64,000 bases of DNA, taken from contig NC_030997.1 in NCBI RefSeq assembly GCF_000149955.1, positions 1 to 64,000 on the forward strand. The letters are read 5' to 3'. The notes below the pieces were generated by a model, which worked only from the letters and a program-made list of their open reading frames with translations, ran no database searches and had not been told where the DNA came from. Positions 55,432-64,000 of this stretch are shown piece by piece. A program made the position numbers and the translations under genes. Source of the stretch: Fusarium oxysporum f. sp. lycopersici 4287. Lineage: Eukaryota > Ascomycota > Sordariomycetes > Hypocreales > Nectriaceae. The stretch's first letter is position 1. Each line of letters opens with the position of its first letter.

Positions 55432-56225
55432 TTTGGTTGACGGAACACTCGAGAGTAGTGCTTAATGTAAAAGGTAAACTCTTGAGTATCAATCAGCAAG
55501 TAGTATTCGGAGCAGTAGAAATAAAAGAGGGCGACTGCTAGTTATATATAAGGTAATAAGATAGTGTTGAAATATCTGGGCTAATCGTCACTTGGAGTGA
55601 AGCTTTCACTCATATAGCATCTAAATACTGTAACATCACCGTCTGTGTAACTTAGTAATCGTTAGTATTATCCCGAGGTGGCCGAGCATATAAAATGGTG
55701 CCGAATTTAATAAGTAATCCAATGCTGACAATGCATTTACCGTCAGCGCTAGTTCTACCCGTTGGCCAGTCATGACATCACTCTACACGCGCCAGTCAGT
55801 CCTGGAAGGCCGCAATATCCGCAAATCCGAAATATCATTAGTCTCCAGTACCGCAAAATCACCGCTTTACCGCAAGTCCTACTAATGATGCTTCTTCGTA
55901 TTACTATTCAGCCCTATTTCTTCGCATATAGTCCCTTGATAATCTGCCTCGGCATTGTTGACCGAGAGCATTTCCCGGATTGGCTAGCTGCTTGGCCATT
56001 GCATTACATGACGGGTAGTAAGAGGGAAATCGTGGGCGTTTACTGGATTTAACAACAAAAGACGGCTCACACATTCTCCTTCCTTAAGAGAAAACAGATA
56101 GCTTATTCAGCGGGTAAAGTGGCTATTAAGCCGAGACTCAGTGAGCTTTATGGAAGTGTAAACATTTACTACCTTTTACCACCCTTTACAACAAAGCTTC
56201 ATTATCATCTCCACTGCACTGCGAA
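55432..56225. other. Intergenic
   Basis: About 790 bp between divergent units. A 96-codon plus frame (55762-56052) has no motif. A string CCGAGGTGGCCGAG at 55674-55687 recalls the 5' end of Leu/Ser tRNAs, but no T-arm follows. Confidence 0.45.
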
Positions 56226-56691
56226 ATGACTGTATCCACAATTTTGGCGATTGGCGGCACTGGCGCACAAGGCATGCCTGTTGTTCGAGGATTGGTTTTT
56301 GATGGCCGTTACGCTGTCAAGGTTCTGGCACGAGACACACAATCTCCTCGCGCTCAAAAACTTGCGTCCATAAGTCCAAAAGTCGAAATACTTGAGGGAC
56401 TCTTCACATCCGAAATCGACCTCATCAATGGCCTACAAGGCTCTCTGGATCATTTCTCAACGTCGATGGCTTCACCATTGGCAAAAAGGCAGAAATGATG
56501 GTAAAGGCAGGATAATGAAATGGCTGCAGGCCCAACATCGCCACAACAAAGCACAGGCCTTCTACAACATGACTATGACGATCTTTACGACGGGGACATA
56601 TATCGAGATGGCTATTAGTGGTGGAAATCTCATGGCGCCGCAAGTCGTGACACAAAAAAGCTTGGACGATAGTAAACCTTGTTCGAATTAA
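56226..56691 (+). pseudogene. NmrA-like NAD(P)-binding regulator, internally deleted
   Basis: The first about 73 codons are a good NmrA-family N-terminus: TVSTILAIGGTGAQGMPVVR (GGTGAQG dinucleotide loop) and KVEILEGLFTSEIDLINGLQG. Then the frame slips. The expected GFTIGKKAEM is readable in another frame (about 56468-56497), followed directly, with a further shift, by DGKGRIMKWLQAQHRHNKA and IFTTGTYIEMAISGG in the frame that ends at 56691. Compared with family members, roughly 40-50 residues between these blocks (the YVYGNLDY region) are missing. So the gene carries a deletion and frameshifts and is unlikely to be active. Confidence 0.7.
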
Positions 56692-56803
56692 GCTCGACTT
56701 GAGTAACTCAGATATTTGACATTCCAGGTATAAATACCCCAACCCTTTCTCACCAGTAGCTCCGGATTCCCCTTCCAACATTCAGCAGACCCCACTCAAC
56801 ATC

Positions 56804-57937
56804 ATGGAGTCCAACAGCCCTTTCGAGAAGCTTCCAGCAGAGCTCATAACCATTATCCTGAGTACTACCAACTCCCCTGCGGATATCCAATCTATAATTC
56901 GCGCCGACCCCTACATTTGGCGTGTTTTCCTTCAACACAAGCATTCTATCCTCCGGCCTTTTATACAAGATCTTGTTTCTCAGTATACACGTCCATATCT
57001 TACGCACTTAGCTATAGCATGTTGCCTACGCGCCATCGAGCGCAAATTCTATGCACAGAGCCGGGATCAAGTTGAAAAGGTGATTAAGCCACTCTCAACA
57101 TCATCACAAGAACCATTTTCAGTAACGCAGTTCAATCTAGGTCCCATGTCTGAAGTTTATCGCCTGCATCGCGAGACGGACGTTTTTGTACTTCATTACT
57201 CAGAAGAGGCTTGGGAAGTGACACAGGACATGGCAGCTAGAGAAGCAGAGAAAGACCTTCCCAGGCTTCCCTTGTCTTTACCACTTTCGGAAACAGAAGC
57301 TCAACAGATACAAGAGACATATCTACTGCTCGAAGCATTCCGACATAGTCTCTGTTTCAGAACCTCCTTTTTGCAACACTATGATAGTGGGGAACCTGCA
57401 AACTCATTCCATATTCCCTGGAGATTCTACTACCAAGATAAGCTCCTGTGTATCAGGGATTTTCAGGCAGTCTTCGTATTCTTATTTAAAGAACATGAGA
57501 AGCTCTTGAATCGGATCCATGACCGCATTACAGGTCCAGCCTGTCTTTCCCGGATTGAGAACAACGATACAGATTGGCGAATACGAAGACGATGATTTCT
57601 ACAGAGAGACCATCGTGATAGCCTCCAATTCATAGCCTATCTTTGCTCACAAGGGTACCATCAGCTACTGAGTATCCAAGATAGGAACAATATTTCACAA
57701 GAGGAACACATTCTGTTCTTGTACAGGCGATAGCAGGCGCTTAAGGGAGACCGCCGCAATTGTCCGATGGTGGTGGGTGCAGATCTGGAATGTTCACTCA
57801 AGACACTTTATTGTGATACTGGCAGAGGGCATGAGTTTTGGACAAGTGGGGCATACATGTGGGATATGGAGAGGTTGTTGCAGATTGGAGAAGAATTGGT
57901 GTGGCTTGCAACTGATCTCAGAGATGAATTCTATTGA
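56804..57937 (+). pseudogene. F-box-like protein gene with two nonsense codons
   Basis: One continuous reading frame of 378 codons interrupted only by TGA at 57593-57595 and TAG at 57731-57733. The N-terminus SPFEKLPAELITIILSTTNS is an F-box-like substrate adaptor motif; the rest resembles the uncharacterised fungal F-box-like family (IRADPYIWRVFLQHKHSIL). After the first stop the frame continues sensibly as FLQRDHRDSLQFIAYLCSQG and, after the second, as ALKGDRRNCPMV to WLATDLRDEF. Both stops fit C to T change (CGA to TGA, CAG to TAG). The remaining 263 codons could still give a truncated protein. No intron removes the first stop. Confidence 0.7.
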
Positions 57938-57968
57938 CCTCTATCGCAATCTAACTTGACACCTATTC

Positions 57969-60080
57969 TTACGCCCAAGAGAAGTGTTCAGAATGCAAGT
58001 AAACTCCCGCACAACCAGCACCACCGAGAATATCCAAGTTTAGAGATGCGACGGAGTTTCGAACATCATTCTGCATAGTATCCGGACCACAAACGTATAC
58101 TCCAAGCGAGTCGGTCGATGGCATGCCGTTTAACACTCCTTTCAGAATTCCTGGCAAGTCGGGTCGACCATGTAGTTCGTCAAATGAGACCAGACTTTCT
58201 GTCGCTCTTTCACTTCCCGACTCTTTGTTGCCAGGCATGAAGCTACTGTTTGATGGGAGGCTTGATTCTGCTATGGCTCCACCGGTGCGATGAACCTGCA
58301 CTTGCAAGCCCGAGATCATTTTGTCTGAGTACTTGAGCAACGTTTCGCTCACAACTTGTCGATACCAGCTGCAGCTCTCAACATCTCGACTTGCTAGTAT
58401 CACACGGAGTGATGCAAACGGAGATCCCTCTCCTTGGCCTTCCTTGCAGCCTTCATCGCCCTGACCTGTTTTAGTTGCGATATACTGCTCGATGAAAGGC
58501 AAGGTCCATCCAGCCCCTGACCCTCCCGCAATGACAACGAGATTGTTGCTGTTCACGTAAGCCTGTGTATTGATGCCCCCGTATGGTCCATCAACCAGCA
58601 CTGAGACCTGAGCTCCTGGGTTCTGCAAGGCATACTCATATAGCTTTGCAGTAAAGCCTTGGTGTCTCTTGAGATAAAAGACAAGGAATGACTGGCCATC
58701 TGGGGATGTTGCTGGTAAGGAGCAAATGGTAAATGGGTGCGCTGACAAGGCTTGTGTAAGTCCAAAACCAATGAAGCGCAGGAAGCAGTGCTGTCCTATT
58801 TCCCATGTAAAGTTTGCAGGAATAGTAACACGCACGAAACCGTTGTCTTCTACTTTGACATGGGCCTTTGTTCGAACACCATACTCAAAGCAGGTTCGCA
58901 GCCAGGGGTAGACATAGCAGGGAACGTATACAGCGGCTGTACCGATGAAGTAGTGCCTGTAAGCGAGTCAGTATCAGAGACTGACAAGGTGGACATGAAA
59001 AAGAGCTTTACCAGGATGTTAAGGTATAGTCGCAGTGCCAAAAGAAAGTAAGCATGAATATGACAACAGCAAAGAAGTGCGTTGCCTTGAAGAATTCATA
59101 TCCCAGCAACTTTCTAGTTCCCGTATAAGCCAGTAGTCAAAGGTCAGGTATTTAGGTATGCTTACCGAATGGCACTATGAGACGCAAAGGTAAGCCAGGC
59201 TTGAAAGACCAAGGCGACGATGCCAGTCCAATAGAACAAAAGGCTCATCTTGAAATGCATCTGCATATCATGAAATCTGATATGATAGACAATAAACGGG
59301 AATGTGTGCAAGAGAGCCAGTATAAAAAAGGCGTAAGCGATCCATCGATGGAATACTTGGAGTCTCTCGTGTGAGACGCCTGTTAGTAAAGTAATCCAGT
59401 TTGTCTTGGTTGCCGTAGCACTGTCACTCGTCAGCAGGGAATGGGGAGGGTAGGGTACGTGAGGCAGGACTAACAAAACAAATGGCATGCATCCCAAGGC
59501 TAACCATCCTGATCGTGTTCCTAACGGTGGTGAGCCACCAAAGTCTAGTGAAGGCCAATAGTACGGCTGAGGGATCAAGTCCATGCCTATTACACATTAA
59601 CTCGTCGCCCTCCCTTATGACTGTTTGATCCACTTACAAAAAAAGAATATTGCTCCAACTAGTCCCAGTAACAACACTCCAACGGAAGCTGAGTTGAATC
59701 CAAGTGATGCAACATGGAATCCACGATATGAAAGATATCTAATGATGGCGATTAACATGCGCCAGGGTCTAGGTCCACGGAATCTCGGAAAGGCAAGACC
59801 GATAATGTAGTATGATATCAAGTGGCCAATTGTGAAGAGTCCGATGCCACTCATGAAGAAGGCTACTGTTGGCAGAGCGTAGACGTGGTCCGCGATGTAC
59901 CTTCTTGACGTTAGAAAACATGTCCTAATGAGGTGTCTGGTCAATTTGAAGGTCTTGAGCTTACCAAAAATGCCATCTTTTCATATACCAGGAACATTGC
60001 GCTTCGGTGAAGCCATCACATGTGAATGCACGACTCCCAGTCAACTGAACTGGGGACGTGAGCCAAGCTGCGGAGTCCAT
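57969..60080 (-). CDS. Ferric/cupric reductase, FRE family
   Basis: 611-residue plasma-membrane metalloreductase moving electrons from NADPH through FAD and two hemes to extracellular Fe3+ or Cu2+. Six exons: 60080-59965, 59900-59638, 59586-59475, 59420-59166, 59113-59012 and 58956-57969. The third intron is 54 bp with no stop, so it hides as coding; removing it gives the family-like GCMPFVFATATKTNW. Transmembrane heme region: ISYYIIGLAF, KTNWITLLTGVS, FHRWIAYAFFILALLHTF, FFKATHFFAVVIF with FWHCDYTL. FAD site HPFTICSLP, NAD(P)H sites GGSGAGWTLPF and VYVCGPDTM. Head to head with the Ctr importer, it would supply reduced Cu+ to it. Confidence 0.9.
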
Positions 60081-60640
60081 GTACGATCGATTGATCTTAG
60101 GGTGTTGTCAGTGAGTTGATGAAAGAACAAATCCCCAAAGCGATATCTGTGAAGGGTTGTTGTGAGGGATGGCTATGTGTTGAAGTCTTGACAGAAGAGA
60201 TAGTTGATACGGGGGACCGTCCACGAGCCTCGGGTGTATTGATTCCAAGGCGGCGAAAGCGATATGGAGAATGTTATGAGAACGAAACAAGTGACAGGTG
60301 GCCAAGACATGATCTATTGCTCGCCTGGGTGATACAAATCGATGGAGATATGTATTACTCTTGACCAAGTAACTGTTCTATCATTAACAAGGGTTTCGTG
60401 CCGAGTTCCGTAAGCATTAATTCTAATTGGTTGATCTCTCAATAAAACATCAAATATTTCCACCCCATCATCGCATAAAACGGCACTTGAGTAAGTTTGA
60501 GCAGGCTTGAGCAAGTTTATCTGCGGCGATAAGATTATTCCCGACCCCACTATACCTGCTACCACGATGATATAAGCTTAGATGAAGTAGTGCCGTTTGC
60601 ACCTCTGACTACAAGCAGGTTACTATCTCGTTACAAAAAA
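60081..60640. promoter_or_regulatory. Divergent promoter between reductase and copper importer
   Basis: 560 bp between the two start codons. Besides the 10-bp repeat array at 60487-60516 it holds a GATAAG motif near 60528. Shared control of both genes by metal status is expected from the layout. Confidence 0.6.
60487..60516 (+). repeat. Three tandem 10-bp units, Mac1-like TGAGCA core
   Basis: TTGAGTAAGT, TTGAGCAGGC and TTGAGCAAGT follow each other without spacing, one DNA turn apart. The reverse complement of TGAGCAAG is CTTGCTCA, seven of eight bases of the yeast Mac1 copper element TTTGCTCA. Confidence 0.6.
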
Positions 60641-61186
60641 ATGAAAATGGACATGACTACTTCGACGGGCAGTTCTATGCCCATGTCAACTTCCAGCGCC
60701 GGCGCTATGGATATGGAGCAAATGAACATGGTCTTCTTCACTTCTACTAAGACACTCCTCTGGACAAAGTCCTTCGCACCCGAAACGACGGGACAATATG
60801 CAGGTGTTTGCATTTTCCTCATTGCCTTCGCCACTATCTTGCGCATGCTGCTTGCTATACGCGTCAACTTTTACGGCATCAGAGATGGCGTCAGGCGGAG
60901 GCGCACCAAAGGCCTGCTGGCAGAGCACCGAACTAGTGAGATTGGCCCTCGGCCGTGGAGAGCGAATGAGGCTATGATGCTGGGAGCGATAGATGTCGGT
61001 ATTGCGGGCGTGAGCTATTTGCTGTAAGTGGTTCTACATACCGTCAGATTACTAAGAGACTGACTAGTGTGTAGGATGCTCGCAGTTATGACCATGAATG
61101 TTGGCTATTTCCTTTCGATCTTGGCTGGGGTATTTATCGGAAGTGTTTGCTGTAGCCGCTTTCTGGTTAACTATGGCCTGCATTAG
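60641..61186 (+). CDS. Ctr-family high-affinity copper importer
   Basis: 164-residue plasma-membrane Cu+ importer acting as a trimer. Two exons, 60641-61023 and 61075-61186 (51-bp intron, GTAAGT/GTAG). The extracellular N-terminus is Met-rich (MKMDM, MPM, MDMEQMNM) for copper capture. TM1 is YAGVCIFLIAFATILRMLLA. After the basic loop, TM2 (AIDVGIAGVSYLLMLAVM, spanning the splice) carries MLAVM, the MxxxM pore motif, and TM3 GYFLSILAGVFIGS carries GxxxG-type packing. The end SVCCSRF supplies a cytosolic Cys pair. The start at 60641 is the first ATG after the leader. Its promoter is shared with the reductase, forming a reduction-import pair. Confidence 0.9.
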
Positions 61187-62053
61187 CCAGAACTTTATGT
61201 AAAAGGAATTACAAGAGCAATATAATCTTATTAAGATATTCCTAAACTAATATATAGATGCTATAGAAGCCCACGCCTACCTTATTAATGCCACACTTGA
61301 GATAAACTTGGTCACCCGGAATTGCACCCATGCCTCCCGTTACCGAAGTCATCACGCCTTGTTTCACAGCCTTATTTATGTCCAAGATGTTTCTACCTTA
61401 AACCCTTGTTCGCTATAAGGTGCCCCATGTCTTTGTGCCATATATCTTACCCGTTGTAATCCTCGCGTTCTGTCGAGAAAAGCACCTCAGCGTTCTTCCA
61501 GAAGGGCAAGGGACCTCATGAATCATGATTTCTGTGTCCTCAACCTCCCCGTAGATGAGACATTACAGATCAAATGGGTGATGGCGTCATGGCGGCACCT
61601 ATCGAGGTCGTCGCTTATTATCCAGAACCGAGAACCCCCGGGATGTGTTGAGACCAGACCGGCCGCAATTGAGCGCATCAAGAGAACAGAGCCAAAGCTC
61701 AAGGAATACAAGGAAGTGCTAGAGGCCGCCGAAAGAAAACTGAGAAACAATGACAGTGGAGCTACGACTATCGCTGATCTACTGTTGTCGGATGCTGCGA
61801 GTGTCTTCCAGGGCCTGGTGAGATATGAAGGCCGCCAACTCTTTGTCAACAATCAGTGGGTGGAAGCTTATTTGAAGCTAATCCGTGGGCATTTCAAGCC
61901 CAATGCCTCTACATCCCCATAAAGGACCTGTTGCAAGTTTCTCACTGTGCGAGGGCGGTTGGGTTGGTTCGGTCAAGTTAAAACTCATGTTCAAGACAGC
62001 ATACTATGGTCTAGGTAACGCACACGCGAAAGTGCCAGTTATACCTCAAGGCT
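61187..62053. other. Intergenic with one doubtful frame
   Basis: About 870 bp, mostly 3' flanks. Contains the doubtful small gene listed at 61518. AT-rich right after the Ctr stop codon. Confidence 0.4.
61518..61922 (+). CDS. Hypothetical helical protein, possibly a relic
   Basis: 134-codon frame from MNHDFCVLNL to FKPNASTSP, predicted mostly alpha-helical and charged in the middle (RIKRTEPKLKEYKEVLEAAE). No domain recognised and no intron partner found. It could be a small gene, a piece of a decayed one, or chance. Confidence 0.3.
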   Translation: MNHDFCVLNLPVDETLQIKWVMASWRHLSRSSLIIQNREPPGCVETRPAAIERIKRTEPKLKEYKEVLEAAERKLRNNDSGATTIADLLLSDAASVFQGLVRYEGRQLFVNNQWVEAYLKLIRGHFKPNASTSP

Positions 62054-63561
62054 TTAGCCCCCAATGTAGAAACAGCATAGCTCTAACAGCGCTCGATGAT
62101 TGGGTCCGCATCCTACCATCATAAAATACAACATTAGGCTCACGATTGCATCTTGGGCAGGTGAATTCGGGGTAAGACTAACCAGCTTGCTGCCGAGATA
62201 CGACCAAGGCACCTTATGCTCCCAAACCCCGCGCATCCAGGCATTCTGATTGGGGCAGTTCTGAAACTGTCCTACCGCATCGGTAGTATAGACGCATGTT
62301 GGAGTGTATGACTAAAGAAGTAGTTGGTCAGTCAGTAGCCCAATTCCGGAGCATAAAGGCAGCAAACAGGGCCCCTTACAGTACAGTTCATCGTGAACGC
62401 AGTCCCGTCAAAGAATGGCTGATTTCCAGCACAAGCATCAGACCCAAGGAACAAGGCCTCGGGCGTGAGCCAGCCCTTCTGAAGCGTTGTATACCACATC
62501 TCGGTGAAACGCCAACCACAATCGTCAACCTTGCCAAATGAGTAAGTGTTCCCATCGTGGACCCAATACTGGTCGCAAGAGTTATTCGAGTCAAGGCCAG
62601 TGCAGTTAACAAGCTTATCACCCGTGCTCGAAGCCATCTGAACCGGGTCAGTGCTGTACTGTTTCGTCAAGAAGATGCCGTTTGCTTGTAGCGCGCTGCT
62701 GTAGATATAGCTGACCAGATTCTTGTAAATACCATCCATCTGAGCCGTCAAAGAAGTCAGCCCACGCTGTGTAAAGCCTCCCTCTTTCGTGAGCGCAAGG
62801 AACTGGGTGACGTTGGCCTGAGCCGTCTTGATAGCCGTACCAAGCGTCCCCTGATAATCTTTGACCTGAATAGACAGTGAAGCCGACAGATCCCCGATCT
62901 GCATTGAATCTTGCAGGTAGTTGTTGGAATTCTTGTTGCCGAGCCAGGTGATGATACCACCGCCTTGAGCTGCAAGGCCTTGAATTCCAGCAAGAATCAT
63001 TTTCGACTGCCAGTTTCCTAAAAGCTCCTTGGTAGCTCCAAACTCGCCGACGGTGGCTCCAAGGATAACAGCAATGAGATTCTTGCTGACCTTTGCCTCC
63101 TTGGGTGGGTTCACGGTGTAGACAATATCACCGATCTGGCCAGCTGCCAGGGAGACAGAGTTACTCAGCGCTTGGATATACTGAGTGAAGAACTGGTGAA
63201 TGGCGTAAATGTTCCAAAGAGCATAGAACTGCTGCTGAGAGTCGAAGTCACCATTGGTGTCAATAGGTGGACATGTATCAACGGTGATTTCATCACAGGT
63301 GAGACCGGGATACCTGTTGTTCTTGAGGAAACACTGAGCAAAGCCGAGAGATCCGCAAGAAGCTTCGCTGGTGGCCCACCAGTCTATCAGATACTCTTCA
63401 ACTTCGAGCTCGACCCAGCATTCTGGAACGAGGGCAGTTGGAGCCTTGGGTGCGCACTTGGGAAGAGATTTGAGGATTGCTGTGGTGTTCTTCTGGGCTA
63501 GGGCCTGGAAGACAAGTGTACTTCCCATGAAAAGGGTCGTGAGAAAATTGAAGCGAGCCAT
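62054..63561 (-). CDS. Secreted protein, DUF7872-like
   Basis: Secreted fungal protein with signal peptide MARFNFLTTLFMGSTLVFQALA, Cys-rich N-terminal part (LPKCAPK, VPECWVELE, ASCGSLGFAQC), a long helical middle with a small hydrophobic segment (NLIAVILGATVGEFGA), and a C-terminal CDQYWVHDGNTYSFGKVDDCGW block. Exon 1 is 63561-62380. It can stop at 62332 (409 residues), but a good GTAAGG donor at 62379 and TTTAG acceptor at 62312 join in phase to SYTPTCVYTTDAVGQFQNCP and WMRGVWEHKVPWS, which continue the cysteine pattern; I prefer this model. The far 3' end (after about 62180) is uncertain and may hold another intron. Family name is from memory. Confidence 0.75.
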
Positions 63562-64000
63562 GATGAATGATACAGTAGTATCGGGGTTTTCTTTTCAGGA
63601 GTGCGACTGAATGATTGAATTGAATTGGTCTGACGATTACTTTTCCTATGGCTGAACGGGCTACCTTTTATGAAATACAAGAGGGCCGCTGAGTTATAAT
63701 GATGTAAGTGACATAGGCGTTATCACGGATGCCCGGTGTTGTGATTATCCTACTTTGTCATTTTGAGTTTGTTCTAATAACAGGTCATGATCAGGTATAG
63801 ATAGATGAAGGGTTGTTTAATGTTATTAAAGCTGGTGCACGGACTAATTCACCAGCACGTGGACTTGTACGGTTGTGTTATTTGTGGACTCTTGAAGTCT
63901 ATTCAATGTGAAACACATACGGCTGAATCGATCACCGAGGCATACCAGATAAAGCGAGTAATAAGCTTAGTATGCAACAAACCTAAAGTCTACATATTTG
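63562..64000. other. Promoter region and window edge
   Basis: About 440 bp upstream of the secreted protein gene. No gene seen to the end of the window. Confidence 0.5.

Noticed and set aside
55674..55687. tRNA-like 5' motif (TGGCCGAG)
   Set aside because: No anticodon arm, no GTTCRANNC box and no acceptor complement within 100 bp.
58957..59165. Apparent frameshift in the reductase near FWHCDYTL
   Set aside because: The T run before TGGCAC is four bases, so the frame is continuous through exon 5 and no lesion exists.

Overview
The window is nuclear DNA of a filamentous ascomycete, most likely a Fusarium-like Sordariomycete. The evidence is short phase-consistent introns (about 48-73 bp, GTRNGT donors, CTNAY-like branch sites, YAG acceptors), Zn2Cys6 regulators, HET-domain and CHAT-domain genes, a cerato-platanin and an unspecific-type heme-thiolate peroxidase. 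Exon models were built by hand and kept only where frame and family motifs agreed across every splice.

Layout. 1-1 kb: very AT-rich, RIP-like repeat debris. 1-10.8 kb: Zn2Cys6 regulator, secreted PQQ-type sugar dehydrogenase, bZIP, long gene-poor spacer with a 23-G run, bHLH. 11-17.1 kb: a graveyard of three broken genes (HET, TPR-CHAT lacking its catalytic core, truncated SDR). 17.4-22 kb: cytochrome P450 and a Zn2Cys6 regulator. 22.9-27.7 kb: P1B copper-type ATPase and an AflR-like regulator. 28-35.4 kb: secreted amidase, small Cys-rich secreted protein, oxysterol-binding protein, MFS sugar porter. 37-39.5 kb: intact HET gene. 40.3-42 kb: two tandem RRM genes with odd splice sites, next to an assembly gap. 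43.3-47 kb: run of secreted or Cys-rich proteins (peroxidase, cerato-platanin, Cys-rich peptide). 47-53 kb: a divergent pair of large uncharacterised proteins, one TULIP/P47-like and one 1200-residue propeller-plus-helix protein. 53-57.9 kb: alpha/beta hydrolase, beta-carbonic anhydrase-like gene, NmrA and F-box pseudogenes. 58-61.2 kb: a ferric/cupric reductase and a Ctr copper importer share a divergent promoter holding three exact 10-bp repeats with a Mac1-like TGAGCA core. 62-63.6 kb: secreted DUF7872-like protein.

Functional reading: this is an accessory, fast-evolving region with regulators, secreted proteins, incompatibility/NLR-associated genes and many decaying genes, plus a coherent metal-uptake module (reductase and Ctr). 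The P1B ATPase at 23-26 kb would be the matching export side. The best candidate for an undescribed system is the divergent pair at 47.0-52.9 kb. No tRNA, rRNA, CRISPR array or intact transposon was seen.
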